This document shows positions 21,757-30,809 of a stretch of 64,000 nt of DNA, piece by piece (positions within the stretch are counted from its first letter, which is position 1; every line of letters starts with the position of its first letter). The translations under genes and the position numbers were made by a program. Source of the stretch: Arcticimaribacter sp965277835 (lineage in GTDB: Bacteria; Bacteroidota; Bacteroidia; Flavobacteriales; Flavobacteriaceae); the NCBI GenBank assembly GCA_965277835.1, contig OZ255841.1:434001-498000 (forward strand), given 5' to 3'. The notes under the pieces are model-generated. The model did no database searches and had not been told where the DNA came from. It saw only the letters and a program-made list of their open reading frames with translations.

Positions 21757-22794
21757 ATGGAAAATATCCTTCAAGTTTCAAATAGTATACTTGACCTTAT
21801 CGGAAAGACACCATTAATTAAGCTTAACGAAATAGTTAAAGGTTATAAAGGCGAGTATTTTGCAAAATGGGAAGCTGCAAACCCAGGGCATTCTAACAAA
21901 GATAGAATTGCTTTATATATTATTGAAGAAGCTGAGAAACAGGGGATTTTAGATAAAGATTCTGTTATTATTGAAACTACATCTGGTAATACAGGGTTTA
22001 GCCTTGCTATGGTTTCATTGATAAAGGGATACGAATGTGTTCTTGCAGTCACGTCGAAATCATCTGAAGATAAAATTAGTATGCTTAGGGCTATGGGAGC
22101 CAAAGTATATGTTTGTCCTGCACATGTTAAAGCAGATGACCCACGTTCTTATTATCAGGTTGCAAAGCGTATTCAAGAAGAAACAGCAAAGGCGGTTTAT
22201 ATAAATCAATATTTTAATCAATTGAATATACAAGCCCATTATGAAACTACTGGTCCTGAAATATGGGAACAAACAAACGGGCAGATAACACATCTTATTG
22301 CTTGTAGTGGAACAGGGGGGACTATATCGGGCTGTGGGCGTTTTTTAAAAGAACAAAACCCAAATATCAAAATAATTGGTGTTGATGCATATGGGTCTGT
22401 GTTAAAGAAATATCACGAGACACAAGAATTGGACGTTAATGAAATTTATCCTTATCGTATCGAGGGATTGGGTAAAAATATGATTCCAAGTGCTACAGAT
22501 TTCGAAGTTATAGATACTTTTGTAAAAGTAAGTGATGAAGAAAGTGCTCATAGTGCACGCGAAACTACATTGAAAGAAGGCATGTTTGTAGGATATACTT
22601 CTGGAGCTGCTATTCAGGCAATAAAACAGCTAAATGAAGAAAATTGTTTTGATGAGAACAGTAAAATTGTGACTATTTTCCCAGATCATGGGTCGCGATA
22701 TATGAGTAAAATATATAATGATAAGTGGATGCGTGAGCAGGGCTTCTTTGATTCATATCATGTGAAAGACCCAAAAAGTGTTGAATATATTTAG
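21757..22794 (+). CDS. PLP-dependent cysteine synthase/cystathionine synthase family enzyme (candidate cysteate synthase)
   Basis: A fold-type II PLP enzyme of 345 residues. The cofactor lysine is Lys48 in NPGHSNKDR (SVKDR in ordinary cysteine synthase), followed by TSGNTGFSLA near 77 for substrate binding and GTGGTISG near 188 for the phosphate. It exchanges a beta-substituent on a serine derivative for a nucleophile. It lies 30 bp upstream of an AONS-family acyltransferase. That pairing suggests it may make cysteate for capnine and sulfonolipids in gliding Bacteroidota. An ordinary cysteine synthase or cystathionine beta-synthase role remains possible. Confidence 0.8.
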   Translation: MENILQVSNSILDLIGKTPLIKLNEIVKGYKGEYFAKWEAANPGHSNKDRIALYIIEEAEKQGILDKDSVIIETTSGNTGFSLAMVSLIKGYECVLAVTSKSSEDKISMLRAMGAKVYVCPAHVKADDPRSYYQVAKRIQEETAKAVYINQYFNQLNIQAHYETTGPEIWEQTNGQITHLIACSGTGGTISGCGRFLKEQNPNIKIIGVDAYGSVLKKYHETQELDVNEIYPYRIEGLGKNMIPSATDFEVIDTFVKVSDEESAHSARETTLKEGMFVGYTSGAAIQAIKQLNEENCFDENSKIVTIFPDHGSRYMSKIYNDKWMREQGFFDSYHVKDPKSVEYI

Positions 22795-22824
22795 TGATTT
22801 TATATAAGAAACTATTATTAAGTA

Positions 22825-24078
22825 ATGATAAGTGATTTATTCGATAGAATTCTAGAAAACAAAGGACCATTAGGTAAATGGGCATCTGTAGCTGAAGGAT
22901 ATTATACATTCCCAAAGTTAGAAGGTGAGATTTCGAATAGAATGAAGTTTAGAGGTAAAGAAGTCATTACATGGAGTATAAACGATTATTTAGGACTTGC
23001 AAATGACCCTGAAGTAAGAGAAGCAGATATAGAAGCGGTAAAGAAGTTTGGATCTGCATATCCTATGGGTGCAAGAATGATGTCGGGACATACGGATTTG
23101 CACGAGAAGTTAGAGCAAGAACTGGCTAATTTTGTAAAGAAAGAAAGTGCCTATGTATTAAATTTTGGATACCAAGGCATAATATCTACTATTGATACAT
23201 TAGTTTCTAAAAATGATATTATTGTTTATGACGTAGATTCCCATGCGTGTATTGTTGATGGGGTACGTTTACATTTAGGTAAACGCTTTACATATAAGCA
23301 TAATGATATTGAGAGCTTAGATAAAAATTTAGAAAGAGCAACAAAAGCAGCTGAAAAAACAGGCGGAGGAATTCTTGTGATTTCTGAAGGTGTGTTTGGG
23401 ATGCTTGGGCAACAAGGTCGTTTAAAAGAAATTGTAGCACTTAAATCGAAATATAAGTTTCGCCTTTTGGTAGATGATGCACATGGTTTCGGTACTATGG
23501 GAGCTACAGGAGCAGGAGCAGGAGAGGAGCAAGGAATTCAAGATGGGATTGATATTTACTTTGCAACTTTTGCCAAAGCAATGGCATCTACAGGAGCTTT
23601 TATTGCTGCCGATAAAGAAATTATCGGTTATATGAAGTATAATATGCGTTCTCAAATGTTTGCAAAATCACTGCAGTCAGTTTTAGTTGAGGGCGTATTG
23701 AAGCGTTTAGATCTGCTTAAAACAAAACCAGAACTCAGAACAAAACTTTGGGAAAACGTAAAAGCACTCCAAACAGGACTTAAGGATAGAGGTTTTGACA
23801 TTGGAACGACCCAAAGCTGTGTTACCCCAGTTCACCTAAAAGGAACTATACCTGAAGCCATGGTATTAGTAAGAGATATAAGAGAAAACTATGGTATTTT
23901 TTGTTCTATTGTTGTTTATCCTGTAGTTCCAAAAGGAATTATTCTCTTGCGCTTAATACCTACTTCAACACATACACTTGAAGATATAGAGGTTACTTTA
24001 GATGCTTTTTCAGGAATACGCGAACGGTTACAAAACGGAGTGTATAAAAAAATGTCTGCGGAGATTAAAGATTTGTAA
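22825..24078 (+). CDS. Alpha-oxoamine synthase family acyltransferase (candidate cysteate acyltransferase)
   Basis: A fold-type I PLP enzyme of 417 residues in the family of 8-amino-7-oxononanoate synthase, KBL and serine palmitoyltransferase. It has His140 (YDVDSHACI), the VDDAHGFG motif at 216-223 and the PLP lysine Lys251 in ATFAKAMASTG. Such enzymes condense an amino acid with an acyl thioester with loss of CO2. In flavobacteria an AONS-family cysteate acyltransferase is known to start capnine synthesis and to support gliding. The cysteine-synthase-like neighbour 30 bp upstream supports that role over biotin, glycine or sphingolipid metabolism; it is an inference. Confidence 0.8.
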   Translation: MISDLFDRILENKGPLGKWASVAEGYYTFPKLEGEISNRMKFRGKEVITWSINDYLGLANDPEVREADIEAVKKFGSAYPMGARMMSGHTDLHEKLEQELANFVKKESAYVLNFGYQGIISTIDTLVSKNDIIVYDVDSHACIVDGVRLHLGKRFTYKHNDIESLDKNLERATKAAEKTGGGILVISEGVFGMLGQQGRLKEIVALKSKYKFRLLVDDAHGFGTMGATGAGAGEEQGIQDGIDIYFATFAKAMASTGAFIAADKEIIGYMKYNMRSQMFAKSLQSVLVEGVLKRLDLLKTKPELRTKLWENVKALQTGLKDRGFDIGTTQSCVTPVHLKGTIPEAMVLVRDIRENYGIFCSIVVYPVVPKGIILLRLIPTSTHTLEDIEVTLDAFSGIRERLQNGVYKKMSAEIKDL

Positions 24079-24127
24079 AGAGTACTCTAATACTTTTTAT
24101 TTACAACAACAATAAGCTTATTATGTA

Positions 24128-25246
24128 TTAATCATTAATCATAACAGGCATTACCAACATAATAATTTGTTCGTTTTCATCAGTTGAATCAGTAGGGGCA
24201 ATAATACCTGCTCTATCGGGGAGTGACATAGCTAAAGAAACTTCGTTAGTAGAAAGATTGTTTAGCATTTCTACTAAAAACCGAGAGTTAAACCCAATTT
24301 GTAAATCATCTCCTTGGTATTGGCAATTTAGCCTTTCTTCAGCTCTATTGTTAAAGTCAAAATCTTCGGCAGAAATATTCAGTTCAGCTCCTGCAACTTT
24401 TAATCGTATTTGATGTGTCGTTTTATTTGAAAAAATACTAACCCTACGCAAAGAGTTTAAGAATAACTCCCTCGAAATAGTCATTACATTAGGGTTCTCT
24501 TTAGGGATAACAGCTTCATAATTAGGATATTTCCCTTCAATCAATCGACAGTTAAGCGTAATATTGCCAAACGAAAACTGAGCATTGGTGTCATTGTACT
24601 CAATACTAACAATTTCTTCACTTCCTTGCATAATGCCTTTTAGAATTTGTAATGCTTTTTTGGGCATAATAAACTCTGCAGTTTTATTTGCCTTAAGATC
24701 AGTACGTGTGTACTTCACTAGCTTATGTGCATCTGTAGCTACAAAGGTTAGGCTTTCTGGAGAAAACTGAAAAAATACACCACACATCACTGCACGTAAA
24801 TCATCGTTACTAGAAGCAAACAAAGTAGAATTTATAGCATTAGCTAAAGTATCTGCCATAATTTCAGTTTTGCTAGGGTCTTTTAGATGTAGTGCTTTCG
24901 GAAAATCATCTCCTGAAACATGAGCCAAAGAATATTTGCCATTATTTGCATTAATCTCTACCGTATTGTTTTCTGAAACTATGAAAGTTAAAGGTTGCTC
25001 AGGAAATGTTTTTAATGTGTCTAGTAATAGCCGTGCAGACAAAGCAATAGTACCACTTGAGTCAGACTCCACCTCAATACTCGAAGACATTCTTGTCTCC
25101 AAATCAGAAGCCGTAAGTGTTAACCGATTGGTTTGAAGCTCAAAGAGGAAATTATCTAAAATAGGTAATGTATTCGATGTGTTAATTACGCCGCCTAATA
25201 TTTGTAATTGTTTTAGTAGTTGTGTACTTGAGACAATGAATTTCAT
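24128..25246 (-). CDS. dnaN: DNA polymerase III sliding clamp, beta subunit
   Basis: A protein of 372 residues with three similar clamp domains, forming a ring dimer that tethers DNA polymerase III to DNA. The N-terminus MKFIVSSTQLLKQLQILGG, the central FVATDAHKLVKYTR block and the C-terminal IIMLVMPVMI are typical. It is not beside dnaA; instead it is the last gene of the SAM hydrolase-gldF-gldG-dnaN run, 79 bp after gldG, and has its own -7 element. It converges on the AONS-like gene. Confidence 0.95.
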   Translation of the reverse strand: MKFIVSSTQLLKQLQILGGVINTSNTLPILDNFLFELQTNRLTLTASDLETRMSSSIEVESDSSGTIALSARLLLDTLKTFPEQPLTFIVSENNTVEINANNGKYSLAHVSGDDFPKALHLKDPSKTEIMADTLANAINSTLFASSNDDLRAVMCGVFFQFSPESLTFVATDAHKLVKYTRTDLKANKTAEFIMPKKALQILKGIMQGSEEIVSIEYNDTNAQFSFGNITLNCRLIEGKYPNYEAVIPKENPNVMTISRELFLNSLRRVSIFSNKTTHQIRLKVAGAELNISAEDFDFNNRAEERLNCQYQGDDLQIGFNSRFLVEMLNNLSTNEVSLAMSLPDRAGIIAPTDSTDENEQIIMLVMPVMIND

Positions 25247-25275
25247 ATAATAAAATAGTATTTTATTGAAAAACT

Positions 25276-25283
25276 CAAAGATA
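25276..25283 (-). promoter_or_regulatory. -7 promoter element of dnaN (TATCTTTG)
   Basis: The minus strand reads TATCTTTG 29 bp before the dnaN ATG. This suggests dnaN can be transcribed independently of the gld genes. Confidence 0.5.
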
Positions 25284-25325
25284 TTTTAATTGTAATTAAA
25301 AGCGAAAGAAACTTATCAACATTAA

Positions 25326-26984
25326 TTAGCGATAATTTTTATGCCTCAAATAATTTAATGCCAAACCAATACATAAAAACAATAATAAAGGCGATAGTAA
25401 ACTAAAATAACGCCAAAACAAACCTCTGAGATTAACCTTTGTAGTGTCTAGCATTGCAATTTTAATTTCTTTTGAACGAAGCTTTAATAGCTCAGTATCA
25501 CCCATTAAATAATGAATAGTATTCTTTATAAATTGCTTATTACTGTAATAGTTGTTTGTCCACTTGTCATAACCTAATTCTAAAGGTTTTCCTTTGTCGG
25601 TCTGATTTTCAATGAGGTTTCCATCGCCAAAAACAGCAATACGTGCATTAGTTCGAGGCGGTTTTTCCCATTCGAAAGGTTGAATACGATTGTTAAATAA
25701 AGAAGGGAATTCTCCTTCTAATAATACACCTAATATTTTTTGAGAATCGCTAAATGTATTAGGGTCTATGGGTTTTGTTGCAGATGAAAGTTCGATTAAA
25801 GAAGGAATCCCTTTTATCTTTGTAAAAGGAGAAGACTCTAATAAAATTTGTTTATAAACTTTATTTTTAAGTGTATCAATAGGGCTTGCAAATTGTAAAA
25901 GCACATTATTTACCGCAGCACCTATAAGGTTATTTTGTCTTGGGGGAACAAGGGGATGATACGCCCAAGGGTAAGGGAGATATTGAGTGTTGTTTTGACT
26001 ACCTTGTGCCAAAACAATAGGGGCATTATAGACGTCTTGTACGAGTTCTTGACGTACCCTAAAGCCAAATTTAAAAAACAAGTCATCTAACTCTAGCCTA
26101 TTCCCGTAACTTACGGCAGTTCCACTTAAATTAAATAAACTATCTTTTCGGATAGCTACAGGGTCAATAAAATATATTGAATTCCCCCCTTGTTGTGTAT
26201 ATTGGTCTAGTATAAATTTTTCTGTATTCGAAAATATTTCCTTTGGATTTGATACCAATAGTAAGTCAAAATTATTTAGGTTTTCTAGGGTTTTCTTTGG
26301 TGTTTCGGGGAAAGCCTTTAAATCGAAAGATGCTAAGTTATAGTAGGGAGATAGACTCTGTAATGCACTTGTGACTAATATATCCTTTGACGTTTTGTGA
26401 GATGAGAGAAACGCTATCTTTTTCTTATTCTCTAAGAATAATTGATGGACACCATCCATAGTAACATATTCTAGTTGTTGAATTGACCGAATGATACGTT
26501 GTTCTGGGGTGTCGCCTAGATTCTTTTGTAAGAGTGATACGCGTACTGACCGATTTCCTTTATTGATAATCATCCAAGGGAAAACATAGGACTGTGACAC
26601 AACTTGATTTTCGTTTTCAACTATTAATTCGGGATATAAGCCATATTGGCTCATTTCTTCTAGCAACTGATTAGTATCTGGTCTTCCTTCAAATGGATCG
26701 ATAAACTCATAATAAAAATGACCGTTCTGATTTACGATAGATTGAAGTAAAACATCTATTTCGGTTCTTAACCTTTGATATTCTTGGGGTAGCTTACCAT
26801 TTAAAAAAACATCTACTCGAATAGGCTCTTTTACGTTAAGTAAAAACGTTTTGCTGTCTAAAGATAAAGAGTATCGTTTGTCGGAAGTTAAATCGAACCT
26901 ATACGAATAAGTCGAAGCAATTATTTGAAGAATAAAAACTCCAATTAAAGTGATTAAAATTTTTATGTAATTTGATTTAACCAT
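25326..26984 (-). CDS. gldG: Gliding motility ABC transporter auxiliary protein GldG
   Basis: The 552 residues have one transmembrane helix near the N-terminus (about 7-27) and one near the C-terminus (about 527-545), enclosing a large periplasmic region of the GldG/IFT52-like family (RYSLSLDSKTFLLNV, VDVFLNGKLPQEYQRLRTE). With GldF and the ATPase GldA, encoded elsewhere, it forms an ABC complex needed for gliding in Flavobacterium johnsoniae; what it transports is unknown. Start and gldF stop overlap as TAATG, so translation is coupled. Confidence 0.93.
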   Translation of the reverse strand: MVKSNYIKILITLIGVFILQIIASTYSYRFDLTSDKRYSLSLDSKTFLLNVKEPIRVDVFLNGKLPQEYQRLRTEIDVLLQSIVNQNGHFYYEFIDPFEGRPDTNQLLEEMSQYGLYPELIVENENQVVSQSYVFPWMIINKGNRSVRVSLLQKNLGDTPEQRIIRSIQQLEYVTMDGVHQLFLENKKKIAFLSSHKTSKDILVTSALQSLSPYYNLASFDLKAFPETPKKTLENLNNFDLLLVSNPKEIFSNTEKFILDQYTQQGGNSIYFIDPVAIRKDSLFNLSGTAVSYGNRLELDDLFFKFGFRVRQELVQDVYNAPIVLAQGSQNNTQYLPYPWAYHPLVPPRQNNLIGAAVNNVLLQFASPIDTLKNKVYKQILLESSPFTKIKGIPSLIELSSATKPIDPNTFSDSQKILGVLLEGEFPSLFNNRIQPFEWEKPPRTNARIAVFGDGNLIENQTDKGKPLELGYDKWTNNYYSNKQFIKNTIHYLMGDTELLKLRSKEIKIAMLDTTKVNLRGLFWRYFSLLSPLLLFLCIGLALNYLRHKNYR

Positions 26985-27715
26985 TAATTTTTATGCTTCT
27001 TTAGTTTAATAACAGTTAAGTATAAGAAAAAGAAAAGTTGTCCAAAAAAATATACAATATCTTTAGTATCAATAATACCCTTACTCATTTGACCATAATG
27101 TACACTTATTCCTATAGAATTAATAAATGTATATAATGAATTGTCAGAAAAATATAATGCTAGCTGGCTCCAGCCATAATAATGAAGTAAGCATATTAGT
27201 ACAGCACTTAAAAAGGCAACTACTTGATTTTTTGTAAGACTAGAACACCAAATTATAATACTGCTATAAACAGACGCTAATAGAAATAATCCAAAATAAG
27301 ACCCCCAAAATGCGCCCCAATCAAATATATCAGCATCAAACTTTAGTTGAATAATAGCAATACTGTATATAAAAGAAGAGAGAAGCACACAATTAACTAA
27401 AAACAGTATCCCTAAGAATTTACCAATTACTAATTCCCATAATGATATCGGCTTTGTAAAAAGAAGTTCTATTGTTTTAGATTTTATTTCTTCAGAAAAG
27501 CTTTTCATTCCAATGGCAGGGATTAAAAATAAAAGAAGCCAAGGGGTTAATTCAAAAAATAAATTTAAGTCTGCAAAACTAGATTGAATTAAATTAAATG
27601 AATTTGAGAAGAACCATAAGAATAACCCACTAAAAATATAATACACCCCTAAAATAGTGTAGCCTATAGGGGTTGTAAAAAAAGTAAGTACCTCTCTTTT
27701 TGCAATAGCAAACAT
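26984..27715 (-). CDS. gldF: Gliding motility ABC transporter permease GldF
   Basis: A membrane protein of 243 residues with about six helices, of the ABC-2 type permease family (MFAIAKREVLTFFTTPIGY opening; conserved IPAIGMKSFSEEIKSKTIELL). It is the membrane subunit of the GldA-GldF-GldG complex. It starts 2 bp after the SAM hydrolase stop and overlaps gldG by one base, so these three genes are one operon. No gldA is present in the window. Confidence 0.93.
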   Translation of the reverse strand: MFAIAKREVLTFFTTPIGYTILGVYYIFSGLFLWFFSNSFNLIQSSFADLNLFFELTPWLLLFLIPAIGMKSFSEEIKSKTIELLFTKPISLWELVIGKFLGILFLVNCVLLSSFIYSIAIIQLKFDADIFDWGAFWGSYFGLFLLASVYSSIIIWCSSLTKNQVVAFLSAVLICLLHYYGWSQLALYFSDNSLYTFINSIGISVHYGQMSKGIIDTKDIVYFFGQLFFFLYLTVIKLKKHKN

Positions 27716-27717
27716 AA

Positions 27718-28548
27718 TTAGTGAAATTGAATTTTTATAGCGTCTCTAAAATTGAGTCCAAATAAGCTAAAAGCACTGTTAACCGTTTTGCTATTGCTTT
27801 TATATATAGCAAACTCTAAGTGCCCAGCGTCATTAAATAATGCTATTTTTTTTCCATCTTCTTCCCTTTTTTCTTTTGGTACCGAGAAGTCAATTGCTTC
27901 GGTATAAGATTCATGAATTTTATCAAAGGGTTCTCCTTTAGCGTAAATAGTAAAGCTACGCCCTCTCTTATGACTATTAAAAAAGTTACGCGTAATATTT
28001 GTTACTACATTCCCAAAATTGTCAATATATATAACGCTCCCAAGAATTTGATCCTCATTTTTGTTTATTACTGGTTTTACATCGGTTACCTCTTTAATTT
28101 CGTTAATAGGCTTTCCTATTACATCTAAACTTCCGTTTCGGGCAATATGGCTTGCAACCTTAACAAAAACATCCATTACGGGGAACGAGGTTGTAATGCT
28201 ATTATGAATATTAATTTCAACAACTCTTTCAGGGCTTTTGTCTTCCTTAATCAGGGATAAAATACCATTATTTGCACCTATAAAGTAATGCTTATCAAAA
28301 TACATTACAAGATGAGCATTTTCTGGAGTAAACTCAGAATCGACCCCAATGATATGAATACTCCCGTTTGGAAATGTTTTATAAGCGTTTTTAATTATAT
28401 AAGCTGCTTCTGTCGAATTAAAAGGGCTTACTTGGTGTGATATATCAATAATCGTCACATCTTTTATTTCCCGAAATAGAGCAGCTTTAATTGTTGCAAC
28501 AAAATAATCTTTAAGTCCAAAGTCGGTTGTTAAGCTCACAAACGGCAT
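27718..28548 (-). CDS. S-adenosylmethionine hydroxide adenosyltransferase (DUF62 SAM hydrolase)
   Basis: The 276 residues belong to the DUF62 family, which converts SAM and water to adenosine and methionine. The SLTTDFGLKDYFV motif (Asp9 and Asp14) and the C-terminal domain with SVIYIDNFGNVVTN are visible. Relatives include the SAM fluorinase and chlorinase, but their halide-site insertion cannot be established here and water is the likely nucleophile. It heads the gldFG transcript and shares a divergent promoter region with phoH. A functional link to gliding is unproven. Confidence 0.88.
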   Translation of the reverse strand: MPFVSLTTDFGLKDYFVATIKAALFREIKDVTIIDISHQVSPFNSTEAAYIIKNAYKTFPNGSIHIIGVDSEFTPENAHLVMYFDKHYFIGANNGILSLIKEDKSPERVVEINIHNSITTSFPVMDVFVKVASHIARNGSLDVIGKPINEIKEVTDVKPVINKNEDQILGSVIYIDNFGNVVTNITRNFFNSHKRGRSFTIYAKGEPFDKIHESYTEAIDFSVPKEKREEDGKKIALFNDAGHLEFAIYKSNSKTVNSAFSLFGLNFRDAIKIQFH

Positions 28549-28590
28549 AAAGAAATTATTTTTTTTAATAAACTATTTGAGTAATAGCAT

Positions 28591-28598
28591 TAATTTTG
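28591..28598 (+). promoter_or_regulatory. -7 promoter element of phoH (TAATTTTG)
   Basis: TAATTTTG lies 51 bp before the phoH start and 3 bp from an opposed element (28602-28609), giving back-to-back divergent promoters. Confidence 0.5.
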
Positions 28599-28601
28599 AT
28601 A

Positions 28602-28609
28602 CAAACTTA
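28602..28609 (-). promoter_or_regulatory. -7 promoter element of the SAM hydrolase-gldFG operon (TAAGTTTG)
   Basis: The minus strand reads TAAGTTTG, matching TAnnTTTG, 53 bp before the SAM hydrolase start. Confidence 0.5.
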
Positions 28610-28649
28610 CAAATCCTAAAAATAAAATTACTCTAAAACCGTATAGCTT

Positions 28650-29603
28650 TTGAACAAAATCGAAATTGAATTAATTGACATAAATACTAGAGAATTCTTT
28701 GGACAACAAAACTCTAATATTAAACAACTACGTTCTTATTTTCCAAAACTAAAGATAGTTGCACGTGGTAATGCCATTCAGGCTTTTGGAGAAGAAAATA
28801 TACTTACTGAATTTGAAAAGCGCATAAATTTATTAATAACTCATTTTAATAAATTTAATATACTAAGTCATAGCGTAATAGAATATATTTTTACTTCCGA
28901 TAATCCTGAAAATTTTGATATAGTAGATAATAAAAAGACGTTTATTCTTAGCGGAGTTAAGGGTAAGGTTATAAAGGCAAAAACACCAAACCAACTACGA
29001 TTGCTTGAACTTAGTGAAAAGTGCGATATGCTTTTTGCTATTGGCCCAGCAGGAACAGGAAAGACCTATACTAGTGTAGCTTTAGCTGTGAAAGCACTAA
29101 AAGAAAAGCAAGTAAAACGTATTATACTTACACGTCCAGCGGTAGAAGCAGGAGAAAATTTGGGCTTCCTTCCTGGAGACATGAAAGAGAAACTAGATCC
29201 TTATATGCAGCCATTGTATGATGCTTTAAGAGATATGATTCCTTCCGAACGGCTTAACAATTATTTAGAAAAAGGCGTAATTCAGATAGCCCCATTGGCA
29301 TTTATGAGAGGAAGGACGTTGGACAATGCCTTCGTAATTTTGGACGAAGCTCAAAACACTACGCATGCACAAATGAAAATGTTTTTAACCCGAATGGGTT
29401 TACACGCAAAATTTATTATAACAGGTGATCCAGGGCAAATAGACCTTCCTAAGCGTACAGTTTCTGGATTGAAAGAGGCGCTTCTAATACTAAAAGAGAC
29501 AAAAGGCATAGAAATGATATACTTAGATGACCGCGATGTAATTCGGCACAGCTTGGTAAAAAAGATTATTGATGCTTATAGATATATTGAAAATCAAAAT
29601 TAG
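28650..29603 (+). CDS. phoH: PhoH family ATPase/predicted RNA helicase-like protein
   Basis: The 317 residues have an N-terminal region of about 100 and a P-loop domain with Walker A GPAGTGKT at 132-139 and Walker B VILDEAQN near 229. PhoH-like proteins are linked to RNA metabolism and phosphate stress; the biochemical role is not settled. The start is TTG, chosen because it begins the conserved N-terminal block (NKIEIELIDINTREFFGQQN) and no in-frame ATG lies nearby. purC follows after 9 bp. Confidence 0.9.
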   Translation: MNKIEIELIDINTREFFGQQNSNIKQLRSYFPKLKIVARGNAIQAFGEENILTEFEKRINLLITHFNKFNILSHSVIEYIFTSDNPENFDIVDNKKTFILSGVKGKVIKAKTPNQLRLLELSEKCDMLFAIGPAGTGKTYTSVALAVKALKEKQVKRIILTRPAVEAGENLGFLPGDMKEKLDPYMQPLYDALRDMIPSERLNNYLEKGVIQIAPLAFMRGRTLDNAFVILDEAQNTTHAQMKMFLTRMGLHAKFIITGDPGQIDLPKRTVSGLKEALLILKETKGIEMIYLDDRDVIRHSLVKKIIDAYRYIENQN

Positions 29604-29612
29604 AGACGACTT

Positions 29613-30572
29613 ATGAATACACTTTTAGCATCTTCATTTGTTCTACCAGGGCAACAATCTAAATATACCGGTAAAGTAAGAGAGGTTATTCGTTTAGAAA
29701 ATGATTTGTTAGTAATGATAGCCACAGATAAACTTTCGGCTTTTGATGTGGTTATGCCCAGAGGGATTCCCTATAAAGGACAAATTTTAAATCAAATTGC
29801 TACTCAAATGATGCAGGCAACCGCTGATATTGTTCCTAATTGGCTAGAAGCTACCCCAGACCCTTGTGTAGCAATTGGTAAACAATGTACACCTTTTAAA
29901 GTAGAAATGGTAATTCGCGGATACCTTTCGGGACACGCAGCCAGAGAATATAAGCTAGGTAAACGATTACTTTGCGGAGTTTCTATGCCAGACGGAATGA
30001 TTGAGAATGATCGTTTCCCAGCACCTATTATAACTCCTGCAACCAAGGCAGAAGAAGGGCATGATGAGGATATCTCGAGAGAAGACATTATAGCTCAAGG
30101 TATTGTTTCTGAAAAAGACTATATCATATTAGAAAATTATACACGACTATTGTTTGAACGAGGCACCAAACTGGCAAATGAAAAAGGATTAATATTAGTA
30201 GATACGAAGTATGAGTTTGGTAAAACCACAGATGGAGAAATTGTTTTAATAGATGAAATTCATACACCAGATTCATCACGATATTTTTATGCAAATGGTT
30301 ATAAAGAACGACAAGAGAAAGGGCAATTGCAAAAACAATTATCAAAAGAATTTGTGCGTCAATGGCTTATTTCAAAAGGTTTTCAGGGTTTAGAAGGACA
30401 ACAAGTCCCAAAGATGAGCGATGCTTATATTGAAGAAGTGTCTGGGCGTTATATAGAATTATTTGAACATATTACTGGCACAACTTTTCAAAAGAGTAAT
30501 ACTACAAATATTGAAAAACGTATAGAGGCTAATGTTTTGGCATATCTAAACGAACGAGGTAAAAAGAAGTAA
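29613..30572 (+). CDS. purC: Phosphoribosylaminoimidazole-succinocarboxamide synthase
   Basis: SAICAR synthetase of purine synthesis joins CAIR and aspartate with ATP. Its 319 residues are in the longer SAICAR class used by Bacteroidota and fungi. Motifs are YTGKVREVI for ATP binding, ATDKLSAFDVVMP, EMVIRGYLSGHAAREY and ILVDTKYEFG/EIHTPDSSRYF. It is 9 bp downstream of phoH, probably co-transcribed. No other pur gene is nearby. Confidence 0.96.
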   Translation: MNTLLASSFVLPGQQSKYTGKVREVIRLENDLLVMIATDKLSAFDVVMPRGIPYKGQILNQIATQMMQATADIVPNWLEATPDPCVAIGKQCTPFKVEMVIRGYLSGHAAREYKLGKRLLCGVSMPDGMIENDRFPAPIITPATKAEEGHDEDISREDIIAQGIVSEKDYIILENYTRLLFERGTKLANEKGLILVDTKYEFGKTTDGEIVLIDEIHTPDSSRYFYANGYKERQEKGQLQKQLSKEFVRQWLISKGFQGLEGQQVPKMSDAYIEEVSGRYIELFEHITGTTFQKSNTTNIEKRIEANVLAYLNERGKKK

Positions 30573-30809
30573 TAGCTTGTTATCGGTTTTCTAACTTAGA
30601 TGCCAGCTATTTTAATTGCAAAACCTTGTAATTAAATTATTTAGCGCATTATAATCATCTCTTTTTTAAAGAATTTATAATATGTATAAGCAATATCGAA
30701 AGTATTAGTCATAATAAAATCCAGTACTTTTTAACTTATATTGTTAATTTCTTAATCTTTTTGACTTAGCCATAATCCTTGAAACTATATATATTAGCGA
30801 CTTAATTTT

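Noticed and set aside
24079..24088. Palindrome AGAGTACTCT between two convergent genes
   Set aside because: Without a loop or T tract it does not form a credible terminator, and a 10-bp palindrome is expected by chance in this length of DNA.
27718..28548. A possible SAM chlorinase or fluorinase
   Set aside because: The DUF62 fold is shared, but most members hydrolyse SAM and no halogenation cluster is nearby.
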